Assembly: GCA_905181875.1 (NCBI GenBank)
Contig: CAJIZH010000001.1
Coordinates: 186,001-250,000, forward strand
Direction: 5' to 3'
Length of the DNA stretch: 64,000 nt
DNA from: Flavobacteriales bacterium UBA6770
GTDB lineage: Bacteria > Bacteroidota > Bacteroidia > Flavobacteriales_G > Salibacteraceae
Shown: positions 49,301 through 58,451 of the stretch, piece after piece
How positions within the stretch are numbered: the first letter of the stretch is position 1
How the letters are laid out: every line of letters starts with the position of its first letter
Program-made: the position numbers and the translations under genes
Notes under the pieces: generated by a model
The model's database searches: none
Seen by the model: only the letters and a program-made list of their open reading frames with translations
What the model was told of the DNA's origin: nothing

Positions 49301-50852
49301 TGAAGGTGCTGGAGGCGAAGTAGAAATTGAAGGCGCTAGATTGGTTGACATAAGCAAACACGAGAATACCAACCAAGACAGTCTTTTCTTCTATTCTAGT
49401 TCGTGTAAGTTCGACATTAGAAATGAGATAATAACTGCCGATAAAGTACCTTATGTAGATGTAGCAGATTCACGTATAATTCCAGATAGCGGGAGAATCG
49501 TAGTACTTCGCGCTGCAAAATTAAAGACATTAAAAAATGCACAAGTTATAGCCAATCGAGAAAATAAATTTCATAGAATTTACGGTGCCACGATTGATAT
49601 TTCAAATGCAGTTTCTTTTAAAGGCAGGGGGAAATATGATTATAAAGATGTAGATGGAAATGTTGCAGTTATTAAATTTAATAATGTTTTTGTAAGTCCA
49701 CAATTGCAAACTAATGCTAGTGGTGATATTTCTAAAACTCAAGAGTTTCTATTGAATTCAAGATTTCGTTATCATGGCGGGGTGGCTCTAGAATCAAGTA
49801 AAGAACTGTTGTCGTTTTCAGGTTTAACGCAAGTTGTTCATGTCTGTGATCAGTTAAGTAAACCTTGGATTCAGTTTACAGCATACCTTGATCCTAATGA
49901 TATTTTGATACCAATAGATTCTAATACATCTACAGATAACGGAAAAAAAGTACATGTTGGACAGATGATGGGAAGCTTGCCAAGCAAAGTATATTCTCTT
50001 TTTGGTGCTCTTCCATTAAAGCCAACAGATAGAGTCATTTCAAGTGTACAAGGAGTAATGGGATATAATTATGCTCAGAAAGAATTTAGAGTGGGTAGCG
50101 AGCAAAAAATAAATATTCCAAATCTTACAGGAAATTATTTTGTTTTGAAATCGGAAGAATGTATCGTTAACTTCGAAGGTAAGCATACTTGGGGAGCCAA
50201 CCTAGGAAGAGTGGAATTAAGACCGGTAAGTAGGCTTAGACACAACTTGAATAATGATTCCGTAACGCTGAAAACATCTATGTTGCTTAATTTCTTTTTT
50301 GAAGATAAAGCGATGAAAATTTTAGCCAAAGATTTTGAAGAATCGGAAAATGAAAGAGTTGATTATGATAATCCTATATATGGCTACGGCCTTAAAACTT
50401 TTATTGGAGAAGAGGCTGGAGATAAAATTAGGGCAGATGTTGGTCTTACTGGAAAAATGAAAAGAATCCCAAATGAATTAGCTACCTTGATGTTTATTAC
50501 CAACATGAATTTGTACTGGAACCCGCAAAAGATGGCCTTTCAAAGTACAGGTACAATTGGACTTGGTAATTCATATAAGAATCAGGTTAACAGGCTAGTA
50601 GAAGGTAAGTTTGAAATAAAAATAAAACGATCTGGGGATCGCTTTGTTTTGCAATTGAAGAAAGATAGAAAGTCATATTATTTTTTCACCTACTCTACTG
50701 AGATTATGCAAACTGTGTCCACAAATGATAAGTATAATGTTGCTATTAAAGAGGCTAAAAAGACGAAACAAGAAAGATCTAAAGGTCAATCTAAGTATAA
50801 ATTTATTCCTACGACTAAAGCCAAGGCGAATCAGTTAATTCGTCAATTTTAG
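46338..50852 (+). CDS. Very large secreted protein of unknown function
   Basis: 1504 residues from a TTG start; no ATG fits, and TTG gives a clean signal peptide (LRSLIIFTLFLLISFAGKAQ). The body is rich in alternating strands and aromatic/acidic residues. A stretch near 475-530 (DIAVCWRLPFVEVQRSLMVL then VGFVRYDYD) looks like a small winged-helix fold, unusual outside the cytoplasm. No sorting domain, lipobox or terminal barrel signature is seen; the C-terminus is basic. I do not recognise a family. It is probably periplasmic. It follows prmA by 35 bases and precedes plsY by 30. Confidence 0.75.
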   Translation: MQALRSLIIFTLFLLISFAGKAQTDRSPFPHDSIGFFNRLEDMFKELNVGKDEGKKFIKEFEPIWFSDFFESEIREVIYNTCDKMNEKRMLPLSEFRAYLMAVIAFVNSDHEIEQFNSWHNAVDNKLLGRSKRRYYDFLIFSQYLFNENALYKTNITTWKSDNSNYKIFWDYDIKEPVVTIEELDLMCLAKKDSASIYVTKGTYYPDQKLWKGYGGIVNWQKAGYEENQVVAEIKGYQVQMNHSSYKADSAIFTNSVYFGSSKLMGDIEDKVLANVSEGRSSYPKFDSYNDNLAIENIFPKVDYHGGFIQRGSSFIGKGSAEKLARVVINRNGKPFIEAYAHTFVIRESKLTADPAEVLIYINGDTIFHPGLNFKFDNSKRTLTLYRNKVGRSKAPFFNHFHNLDMHVEEIEWNIDGNMFHLKPILGNTDRSALFESRDYYRAYRYDELYGLDNRHPLVILKKCAEEMGSNEMTATDIAVCWRLPFVEVQRSLMVLSNVGFVRYDYDTKMVRILPKTFNYVQDRLRKRDYDIIQFVSDPPKRNDKQCVGNENNADFNLDSSYMQIHGVRGINLSDSHNVIIYPLNCEILLRPNRDFDFSGVVVAGNLEFFGRDFKFQYDSFQIKMPLIDSMRINVETEEMDRYGKPTMKRVKTVIEQINGKLEVDKFNNKSGKRAIKRWPVFTSYNDSYTYYDRPEIEGGVYDREDFYFKLEPFEFDSLDNFENSSIQFAGSFKSAGVFEEFEEVLSLQTDFSLGFIHPTPEEGMPMYGGKGIFTADILLSHEGLKGSGYVDYITSTTESQSFFFHPDSAYATAQQFVIESQYPGPPEYPNVESVNVEWHWHPYQDTMTVANYGSPFSMYEANRTFEGTLIYNPDSLIGTGKGNKRGKFEFDKAITLSNEIRFKFFEFFADTADFALKTGSLGELGFDTKNMNAHVSFKDRIGHFTANSEESSEIMFRKNEYMARMDEFSWYMDDDIVDLTAKKRNVDEGAGGEVEIEGARLVDISKHENTNQDSLFFYSSSCKFDIRNEIITADKVPYVDVADSRIIPDSGRIVVLRAAKLKTLKNAQVIANRENKFHRIYGATIDISNAVSFKGRGKYDYKDVDGNVAVIKFNNVFVSPQLQTNASGDISKTQEFLLNSRFRYHGGVALESSKELLSFSGLTQVVHVCDQLSKPWIQFTAYLDPNDILIPIDSNTSTDNGKKVHVGQMMGSLPSKVYSLFGALPLKPTDRVISSVQGVMGYNYAQKEFRVGSEQKINIPNLTGNYFVLKSEECIVNFEGKHTWGANLGRVELRPVSRLRHNLNNDSVTLKTSMLLNFFFEDKAMKILAKDFEESENERVDYDNPIYGYGLKTFIGEEAGDKIRADVGLTGKMKRIPNELATLMFITNMNLYWNPQKMAFQSTGTIGLGNSYKNQVNRLVEGKFEIKIKRSGDRFVLQLKKDRKSYYFFTYSTEIMQTVSTNDKYNVAIKEAKKTKQERSKGQSKYKFIPTTKAKANQLIRQF

Positions 50853-50882
50853 TACGTTTTATTTTTTTTCTTTGCATACTGT

Positions 50883-51587
50883 ATGGAGCAAGTACAACTA
50901 TTTGAAATACTAGGACTTTTAATCGCATACCTCTTGGGTTCAATTCCAACGGCGGTATGGGTGGGTAGGATTTTTTATGGAAAAGATGTACGTGAATTTG
51001 GCTCGGGAAATGCCGGCGCTACAAACACGTTTAGAGTATTGGGTAAAAAGGCGGGAATACCAGTACTATTGTTTGATATTCTTAAAGGCTCGATTGCAGT
51101 CTATTTAGCCTGTTACTTTGTTGATTATCAGGAGAGAACGTCAGACTTTGTTAATTATCAGTTAGTACTGGGAATTGGTGTTTTAATTGGACATATTTTT
51201 CCTGTTTATGTAGGTTTTAGAGGAGGAAAAGGCATTGCGACCTTACTTGGAATAATGATTGCCATTCATCCACAGGCCGCATTCAGTTGTATCGGCATAT
51301 TTCTGGCAGTATTCTTATTAACAAAGTTCGTTTCATTAGGTTCTATGATTTCAGCTATATGCTTTCCTTTATTAATTATATTGGTCTTTAAGTCTGAGAT
51401 TCCGTCTTTAGTAATTTTCTCGATTTTCATAGCAATTATGGTACTTATAACGCATCAAAAGAACATAGAGCGATTGTTACGTAAAAATGAAAGCAAGGCC
51501 AATATCAATGTATTGGGGCGTAATAAGTCAAAGCCAAGTGGAATTGATGGCTATGAAGAGTTTAATTTAGAAGATGAAGATCAATAA
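50883..51587 (+). CDS. plsY: Glycerol-3-phosphate acyltransferase PlsY
   Basis: 234 residues. An inner-membrane enzyme that acylates glycerol 3-phosphate with acyl-phosphate, the first step of phospholipid synthesis. Motifs: YLLGSIPTAVWVGRIFYGKD, REFGSGNAGATNTFRVLG, DILKGSIAVYLA and GHIFPVYVGFRGGKGIAT. About five to six helices. The C-terminal ~30 residues (EFNLEDEDQ end) extend beyond the core. The end overlaps an optional early start of the next gene. Confidence 0.95.
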   Translation: MEQVQLFEILGLLIAYLLGSIPTAVWVGRIFYGKDVREFGSGNAGATNTFRVLGKKAGIPVLLFDILKGSIAVYLACYFVDYQERTSDFVNYQLVLGIGVLIGHIFPVYVGFRGGKGIATLLGIMIAIHPQAAFSCIGIFLAVFLLTKFVSLGSMISAICFPLLIILVFKSEIPSLVIFSIFIAIMVLITHQKNIERLLRKNESKANINVLGRNKSKPSGIDGYEEFNLEDEDQ

Positions 51588-51600
51588 TTACCATCACTCA

Positions 51601-54600
51601 ATGATTTACAATTTCATTTATAAACAGAACTTGAAATACCTTTTAGTGTTGATGGTTTTCGCAGTATACTCTTCTAGTTTTGGTCAGGATTATAAAAATG
51701 AAAAGCAACTTATAAAAGGCGCCAACGATCAGTTTGATGCTAAAAATTATAAAGAAGTAATTTCATTATTCTCAACATTGGTTAGTAATTATCCAAAAGA
51801 TCCAACTTATAATTATAAATATGGAGCAAGTCTGCTATACGGAGGAACGGATAAAGAGAAGCCTATCAAATACCTTAAGTTTTCAGTAAGTCGACCTGAG
51901 GTGGAACCGATTGCATATTTCTATTATGCAGAAGCATTGCATTTGAATTATGAGTTTGATCAAGCGATTAAGTATTACAAGAAGTTTACAAATGCCGCGA
52001 ATAATTCGACCATAAAGAAAAATACTGTTGAAAACCAGATTAGACAGTGTGAAAACGGAAAAACGTTGCTTAAAACAATTACCGATCTTATTGTATTGGA
52101 ACAAAAAAATACATTGGTTAAAGATTTCTACAAGGTATATGATTTGAGTGCTCAAGGTGGTCAAATCTTAGTGAAAACTGATGAATTCAGATCGCCTTAT
52201 GAAATGAAGAACGATATAAATAGTTTGTTCTATTTTCCTAAGAATGCAGAAAAGATATTTTTTAGTAGTCATACTTTTGAAAATAAAAACGGAAAGGATA
52301 TTTATTACGCAATACGAAATTCGGATGCTACATGGTCTAAACCAATAAGTCTGGGGAAATCCATAAACACTGAATTCAATGAAGATTATCCATACATGTC
52401 TGCAGATGGAAAAACATTGTATTTTGCTTCAGAAGGTCATAATAGTTTAGGGGGCTATGACATATTTGTTACTCGTTTAGATACTGCTTCAGGCAGTTGG
52501 ACTGAACCTCAAAACCTTGACTTTGCCATTAATACTCCAGCGAATGATTATCTGTTTATCCCGAATTTAACTGGCGAAACTGCTTATTTTGCTTCAGAGC
52601 GACAAACACCTCTTGGAGAGGTTAGCGTATATCAAATAAAGATGGAAAGAGTTCCCTTAGATTTTACATTTATCTATGGAACTTTTTCGTCAGAAACAAC
52701 CAAAAACGCATCGATTAGAGTTGAAAATGCTGAAACAAATGCAATAATCGGTGAGTATCCGACTGATGCGAATGGTAAGTATAAAATTAAACTGCCAAAC
52801 GTTGGAAAGTTTAGATTCCTAGTGGATTATGAAGGTAGTGAGGTTACTCATTCTGGAGAGGTTGATTTGCAAGAGCGCAATACGTTTAAACCATTAAAAC
52901 AAGAGATGCTTGTTATGGGGCAGGGAACTGAAAATGAAAAGTTGATTATTAAAAATCTAGTTGACCAAGAAGTCGAGGAAGATGTTGCGCTTACAGCGGA
53001 ATTCTTTAAAGAAAAAGCAAAGTTAAAAGTTAATAAGAATAAGTATAAAGACAAAAAACCAAAACTAACAACACCCATTGTTGCTGACATAGGAGTAACT
53101 GACTTACAGCCTGCCATTATTGACAATAACTCTTCGATTGCTCAAAATGCAGAAGCTGCTGGAAAAGCAGCTAGTGATATTTCTGGAGAAAAAAATATTT
53201 CTGAATCAAATGTAATTACTGACGGTCCAGCGTTAGTTGTGAATGAAGAATCTGGAGGTACCGAAGCAGTTTTGCAAAATGAAAACAGATCTCAAATTGC
53301 TAAAACTGAAAGTCCGTCGAATGAAAATAGCTCGTCAAAATCTGCTCAAGAAAATGGCAATCAATCTGGGAATAATTCAGAATCTGGAGTAGGTTTAGGT
53401 TCTTCAGGAGTTTCGAATGCAGGACTAGGGATAGCAATTGCTGCTAAGTCAGGTGCCTCTGTGGTAGGAGCAAAAGCTTCTTCAACGGTAAATCTAAAAC
53501 CGTCAGCCAGTTCAAGCAAAGAGGAAATAGAATCTTCAATGCAAGACAATGTTAAGGTGGCTAAAAATTCAGCAAAAATGATTGCGATTCAGGGTGAATC
53601 TGCTGAGAATGTAGCTGACAGGAAATCGTCACAGGCCGAACAACTGAAAATAGAAGCTAATAGTGAATTGGCATTAATCGATATAGAAACTGAGGTTGGA
53701 CTGAATTCGTCTGAATATTTAGATGCTCAGGTTAAACTGAACAAGGCTGAAATATTAGAGCGTCAAGCAACTATCGCTAAGAGAGCAGCTAATAGTTTGT
53801 TAGCTAACTCATCAGCCTTAGAGCAAACCGTTGCCACTGGATCTGAAAAACAAAGCAATTTAGATGCTTCAAATACTGCTTCTGGATCTGCTGCTGTGGG
53901 TGACTATAATGCATTGATAGAAGCTGAGGCCGATCGAGCTTATAATATCTATGATGAAAGAGAAAAAGCTGAAGCTGCTCATAAAAAGGAAGAAAAAAAA
54001 CATAAACATTTCGCAGATGAATTGGCTGCATTAAACGCTGAAATTGAAGATTCAAAACAAATAATTAGTCAAAAAGAAACCGCACTTAAGTCAGCTAGAG
54101 GTAAAGAAATGAAAACACTAGAAGAGGACTTAGTGAATGAAAGAGCAGCGCAATTGGCTATGCAAGAAAAAAGTAGAATAGATGAACAAGAGTTAATTGT
54201 TTTAGAGGCGGAAGCAAGAGAGGAAGAGGCCGAATTAGATGCTTTTGATGCAATTATTGAGGAGTTGGAAAGAAATGAAAATTATAAAGAATTAGCTTTA
54301 GCCCCCAACTTGATTGATGGCACTGGCTCTGTAAATGAAAATAGATCAACGGGCAGTAATCTGATAGCCAGTAATGTCTCAAACGGAGGTAATACTGCTA
54401 GTGGTAATTCAGTCAATTTAAATTCTGGTAACAAGGCTTCTGAAACTAGTGGAATTACTAATTCTTCCTCGACGGAAACGTCAGGTCCTCAAGAAGTAAA
54501 TAATGCTGCCGATTTTGGTACTTCTTCGGAAATTACAAACGAGATTGATGAAGAAACAATGACCATTGCAGAAAAAGTTGCGATTGAGAAAGCCCAAGAA

Positions 54601-57600
54601 GAACTTCAGAGCGACAATGAAAAGCCAACTCAAGCTCCCGGAACTGTGCAGCATGTAAGTGGAGAAGAAATGATTGTTCAAAAAAGAACAATTAGCTCTC
54701 AAGAAGAGATTGATATGTTGAATGCTGTTATTAAAGCACCATTAGCAGTAGCTTCCGTTCCCGCAAAATATGCTTCAATAAACAAGACTATTCCTGAAAT
54801 AGATTCAAAAATGGCGTTGTTTCCTGATCTGGAAGAAGGCGATACATTATCAGCAACAGATAAAGAGTTGATGCCAGAAGAAGGTAATTCGGCCTCAGCT
54901 TTTATTCCTGAAAATGCGTTAGCTAGCCTAGAAAATGAAGATCAATCGATCCGTTCTCAAATGAAATCAAATTATCATTTGGCTTATATGGAAGAGTTTT
55001 TCGAATTGGCTGAAGAAGAAGATGAATATACAAAATCAGTTAATACATATGTGTTAAATCAAAGTTGGGTGCTTGATATTGAAAAAGAAGTTAGCTACTT
55101 ACAAAGTATTAAAGACGAAGCGCCTGAAGATAAGTATACAGTAGTTCAAGAAAGGATTAATGTTTTAGAAGATTTTAGAGATACTAAGTTGAATGATTTG
55201 GAATCCTCAAAAGAAAGGTTGGATGAAATGAGTCCTAACGGAGATCAAAATGCTGGAGAAATTGCTACAGAGTATCGTTCAGAAATGAATCGAGTATTTG
55301 AAGGGAAAAGAAGGTTAAGTGCGCAAGATTTGGCAGCAGAAGAGCAACGGCTTGAAGATGTACAAGTTCAACGAAAATCTGAAATGGCGCAGTTGGTTGT
55401 TCAAAATAAGCCTGAAGCGCAAGCAGCAAAAAATACTGGTACTGAAAGTGAAGTTGGCAATGAATACAGCAACGGTTCAAATTCTGAATCAGGAGGAAAT
55501 CCTAAAAGTGGTGAAGGTGATAGCATTGAAGGATTTGAAAGTAACCAAGGTAATAGCCAATTGAAGGGAGCAGGAAATACTGAGGGAAATAACGCTCAAA
55601 ATTCTAATTCTTTTGACCAACAAGGAGGCAGTAATGGTTCTAATTCTAATTTAGCAAGCAGTGTTGGAATGAATGCTGGTTCAAGTGAATCTTCTTCTTC
55701 TTCTTCTTCTTCTTCTTCTTCAATTGCATATGCTGATAATGGAGAGATTATTCCAAATCAAAAAGATGACAAGTTAGCTTCGGTTTTAAACATGGAGAAT
55801 TCTGGTACTGTTGAAGCTATAGTAACGAACTATACTGATGAAGTAGAAAAAGAAGAGACTGAGAAAAAAGCGGTAATAGAATCTGAACGAGTTATCATTG
55901 AAGATAAGCAAAAAGAGTATGATGGAGCCAAAAAGAAACGCAAAAGAGTTCTTGAAGCTGAGATAAGAGAAGAAGAGCAGATAGTAGAATTAATGGAGCA
56001 AGAAACTGCGATGCTCCAGTATAACAAAGAAGCTGTTGCACGTGCAGTCGATAATATTTTGGCATTAGAACCTGGTGAAGAAAGGGATTCTGAAAAAGAA
56101 CTAAAAAAGGCAGAGACAGTTACTGTTCAAGCAGCAGAAGTAAGAACTGAGGCAGAAACAAAAGCTATTGAAAAAGTAAGAGGAAAAAAGAAAACAAACA
56201 TCAAATTGGCTCAAGTTGATGACTTGAATCATAAAGCAGATAAGTTGGATTACAAGGCGAATAGCCTTAAAAAACTGTCTAGGGAATTAGCTAAAATAGA
56301 GGATGAAGTATTAGCTGCAGAAGAAGGTGGTTCGGGTGCTGCAACGTTACCAAAACCAATCCGTCAAATTTCTCAAGCTGAAGTTCAGGAAGTTCAATCT
56401 TCGGAAGAATATCAAGAATATGATGCAACTCGTAAAGAAGCTGTAAAAACTTATAGAGCGGCGCAGGTGCTGTATTCTGAAAAAATGTCTTTAGAGGCTC
56501 AGAATAAAGTAATTGATGCTGAGATTCAGAATGTAAAAACTGATATTGAATCAGCAACAGATAGTGCTCAAAAAGAAGAATTTGCAGATAAGTTGGATGA
56601 GTTGGTTACCAGTAAAGTTGAAAATACTAAGCTAATGAATCAGAAAGAAAGTCAAGCTAAAAAGAAATATTCGGGATATACTAAATTGAATAATGAGGCT
56701 ATAAATGGTCTGCGATCTATAGAGGGTATAGAGGGAGAACAGCTAATTGCATTGGCAAATTTGGCTGAGACTCAAGGAGCGTATTCTTTAACGGGTTCTG
56801 GCGAAAGCCAATTAATTGCAGCAAATAGGACTGCCACTACTAATAGTACTGTGAGTCCTGCCATTCCTGTAAGTTCTGCGATTAATTCTGGTGGAAGTGC
56901 GCAAAGCACTGGAACTACAGAAACTGGATATTCTCCAGAGAAGTTTAATAGAGTAGTACAAGGAATTGATAATTATCCAGCACGACTGTCTGATGCTATA
57001 TTCAAGATGATTGACTTTAATGAAAGTTTGTACAGCGAGGACAATCCAATTCCGATGAACAATACTATGCCAACTGGATTGGTTTATAAAGTTCAAATTG
57101 GAGCATTTAGAAATCCACCACCACAGGATATTTACAAAGGATTTGCGCCGGTTCGTGGAGAGAGCACTCGTCCTGGTTGGATTCGATATACTGCAGGATT
57201 ATTCCAACAAAAGAATCAGGCTCAACTTAAACGCAATGAGATCAGAACGCTTGGTTACGAAGATGCATTTGTTGTTGCTTACTTAAATGGAGAACGTATT
57301 TCTTTGTCTCGTGCTAAGGATCTTGAAACTGGAGTAGAGAAAACCTCAGAAAATTCTGGCAATGCATTGACTGCTGGTGGAATGCCTATTTCAGTAGTCC
57401 CAACTTCTGCGGTTTTAGGCGAAGTAAAGCAGCTTTCAGATATTCAAGGCCTTATGTACACCGTTCAAGTAGGTGCATTTAAAAATCAAGTGACTTCGAA
57501 TGAATTGTTTGGTATTTCGCCGCTGATTGAATATCGAGCTGGAGCATATTACAAATACGGATCGGGTGTTTATAACGATATGAATAAAGCTAGTGACGCA

Positions 57601-58035
57601 AAAAGTAAAATTCAAGCTCTAGGCGTTTCTGATGCATTTGTAACTGCGTTTTATAATGGAAACAGAGTTTCTATGGACGAGGCAAGTAAGTTAGCTAATG
57701 GTGGAACAAGTTTCGCTGCTGAGCAGCCAGTTACTGTTAATGCTCCAAAAAGAGATAATGCTGCTGGAATTAACTTTAGAGTTCAAGTTGGGGCTTACCG
57801 TCAAGAAGTACCTGTTGAAGATGCCAAGGTTATCCTTAGTTTATCCAATATTGGGTTGGATACTAAGGTTGATGGTGATATGACTTATTATACGGCCGGA
57901 AACTATGGATCTTATGCAGAGGCTAAGCAAATGCAAACACAAATTGCTAACCAAGGATTAAGCGGTGCATTTGTAGTAGCATTGCAAAACGGAAAAAAAA
58001 TTGATTTACAAGAAGCAATTAGGCTAACTGGATAG
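51601..58035 (+). CDS. Giant TPR/PD40/coiled-coil protein with three C-terminal SPOR domains
   Basis: 2144 residues from ATG 51601; ATG 51574 overlaps plsY and adds nine. Signal peptide about 10-29 (VFAVYSSSFGQ). Residues ~30-150 are TPR-like. Then come PD40 propeller repeats (YPYMSADGKTLYFASEGHN, GGYDIFVTRLD) and a carboxypeptidase-regulatory-like domain (~355-420). Some 1300 residues of Ser/Asn/Gly-rich linkers and charged coiled coils follow, including a serine run near 1362-1374. Three SPOR domains end it (about 1825, 1950 and 2055: VYKVQIGAF, MYTVQVGAF, NFRVQVGAY). SPOR domains bind denuded peptidoglycan. The start resembles PorE/OmpA-type T9SS proteins, but there is no OmpA domain. Confidence 0.85.
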   Translation: MIYNFIYKQNLKYLLVLMVFAVYSSSFGQDYKNEKQLIKGANDQFDAKNYKEVISLFSTLVSNYPKDPTYNYKYGASLLYGGTDKEKPIKYLKFSVSRPEVEPIAYFYYAEALHLNYEFDQAIKYYKKFTNAANNSTIKKNTVENQIRQCENGKTLLKTITDLIVLEQKNTLVKDFYKVYDLSAQGGQILVKTDEFRSPYEMKNDINSLFYFPKNAEKIFFSSHTFENKNGKDIYYAIRNSDATWSKPISLGKSINTEFNEDYPYMSADGKTLYFASEGHNSLGGYDIFVTRLDTASGSWTEPQNLDFAINTPANDYLFIPNLTGETAYFASERQTPLGEVSVYQIKMERVPLDFTFIYGTFSSETTKNASIRVENAETNAIIGEYPTDANGKYKIKLPNVGKFRFLVDYEGSEVTHSGEVDLQERNTFKPLKQEMLVMGQGTENEKLIIKNLVDQEVEEDVALTAEFFKEKAKLKVNKNKYKDKKPKLTTPIVADIGVTDLQPAIIDNNSSIAQNAEAAGKAASDISGEKNISESNVITDGPALVVNEESGGTEAVLQNENRSQIAKTESPSNENSSSKSAQENGNQSGNNSESGVGLGSSGVSNAGLGIAIAAKSGASVVGAKASSTVNLKPSASSSKEEIESSMQDNVKVAKNSAKMIAIQGESAENVADRKSSQAEQLKIEANSELALIDIETEVGLNSSEYLDAQVKLNKAEILERQATIAKRAANSLLANSSALEQTVATGSEKQSNLDASNTASGSAAVGDYNALIEAEADRAYNIYDEREKAEAAHKKEEKKHKHFADELAALNAEIEDSKQIISQKETALKSARGKEMKTLEEDLVNERAAQLAMQEKSRIDEQELIVLEAEAREEEAELDAFDAIIEELERNENYKELALAPNLIDGTGSVNENRSTGSNLIASNVSNGGNTASGNSVNLNSGNKASETSGITNSSSTETSGPQEVNNAADFGTSSEITNEIDEETMTIAEKVAIEKAQEELQSDNEKPTQAPGTVQHVSGEEMIVQKRTISSQEEIDMLNAVIKAPLAVASVPAKYASINKTIPEIDSKMALFPDLEEGDTLSATDKELMPEEGNSASAFIPENALASLENEDQSIRSQMKSNYHLAYMEEFFELAEEEDEYTKSVNTYVLNQSWVLDIEKEVSYLQSIKDEAPEDKYTVVQERINVLEDFRDTKLNDLESSKERLDEMSPNGDQNAGEIATEYRSEMNRVFEGKRRLSAQDLAAEEQRLEDVQVQRKSEMAQLVVQNKPEAQAAKNTGTESEVGNEYSNGSNSESGGNPKSGEGDSIEGFESNQGNSQLKGAGNTEGNNAQNSNSFDQQGGSNGSNSNLASSVGMNAGSSESSSSSSSSSSSIAYADNGEIIPNQKDDKLASVLNMENSGTVEAIVTNYTDEVEKEETEKKAVIESERVIIEDKQKEYDGAKKKRKRVLEAEIREEEQIVELMEQETAMLQYNKEAVARAVDNILALEPGEERDSEKELKKAETVTVQAAEVRTEAETKAIEKVRGKKKTNIKLAQVDDLNHKADKLDYKANSLKKLSRELAKIEDEVLAAEEGGSGAATLPKPIRQISQAEVQEVQSSEEYQEYDATRKEAVKTYRAAQVLYSEKMSLEAQNKVIDAEIQNVKTDIESATDSAQKEEFADKLDELVTSKVENTKLMNQKESQAKKKYSGYTKLNNEAINGLRSIEGIEGEQLIALANLAETQGAYSLTGSGESQLIAANRTATTNSTVSPAIPVSSAINSGGSAQSTGTTETGYSPEKFNRVVQGIDNYPARLSDAIFKMIDFNESLYSEDNPIPMNNTMPTGLVYKVQIGAFRNPPPQDIYKGFAPVRGESTRPGWIRYTAGLFQQKNQAQLKRNEIRTLGYEDAFVVAYLNGERISLSRAKDLETGVEKTSENSGNALTAGGMPISVVPTSAVLGEVKQLSDIQGLMYTVQVGAFKNQVTSNELFGISPLIEYRAGAYYKYGSGVYNDMNKASDAKSKIQALGVSDAFVTAFYNGNRVSMDEASKLANGGTSFAAEQPVTVNAPKRDNAAGINFRVQVGAYRQEVPVEDAKVILSLSNIGLDTKVDGDMTYYTAGNYGSYAEAKQMQTQIANQGLSGAFVVALQNGKKIDLQEAIRLTG
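55690..55721 (+). repeat. Trinucleotide (TCT/TTC) microsatellite encoding polyserine
   Basis: 32 bases of uninterrupted TCT repeat inside the giant SPOR gene. It encodes a serine run in a linker. Changes in copy number keep the frame. Confidence 0.85.
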
Positions 58036-58050
58036 TAACTTTGCAAAACT

Positions 58051-58320
58051 ATGAGTGAACAAGTTTTAGAACAAGAATTAATCCTCAGCGAAAAAACAGA
58101 AGGACATCGTGTTATTTTGTTTAACGATCATGTCAATTCTTTCGATTACGTAATTGATACGTTGGTCGAAGTATGTGAGCACGACCCAATTCAGGCTGAA
58201 CAATGCAGTAATATTGTACACTACAAAGGCAAATGCGACGTGAAATCGGGCGACAAACGCAAGCTGATACCTATTTGCAATGAATTACTAAGAAGAGGCC
58301 TTACTGCCGAGCTTTCGTAA
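58051..58320 (+). CDS. clpS: ATP-dependent Clp protease adaptor ClpS
   Basis: 89 residues. ClpS delivers N-degron substrates to ClpAP-type proteases. VILFNDHVNSFDYVIDTLVE contains the conserved Asn-Asp substrate pocket. AEQCSNIVHYKGKCDVKSGD and a final LLRRGLTAELS complete the fold. It follows the giant SPOR gene by 15 bases and may be read from its transcript. Confidence 0.92.
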   Translation: MSEQVLEQELILSEKTEGHRVILFNDHVNSFDYVIDTLVEVCEHDPIQAEQCSNIVHYKGKCDVKSGDKRKLIPICNELLRRGLTAELS

Positions 58321-58340
58321 CATTAAACATAGTTTTAAAT

Positions 58341-58425
58341 CGTCATTCCTGCGCAGGCAGGAATCTATTTAGGGGATTCTAAAACCAAATATTTTTTTAG
58401 ATTTCCAATCTAGTTGGGAATAACG
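58341..58425. repeat. REP-like palindromic intergenic element
   Basis: ATTCCTGC-GCAG-GCAGGAAT (58345-58364) is a perfect hairpin. The element opens with CGTCATTCC and ends with GGAATAACG, an outer inverted repeat with one mismatch. A second small hairpin (CCAA...TTGG) lies near the right end. It stands between convergent clpS and the DUF2130 gene, a typical site for such repeats; similar sequences recur in many Bacteroidetes genomes, from memory. Confidence 0.7.
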
Positions 58426-58451
58426 AATAGTAATTAATTCAACAAATAATA

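Noticed and set aside
48950-49372. 140-residue minus-strand frame with hydrophobic, Ser-rich composition
   Set aside because: It lies wholly inside the 1504-residue gene on the other strand and mirrors its codon bias.
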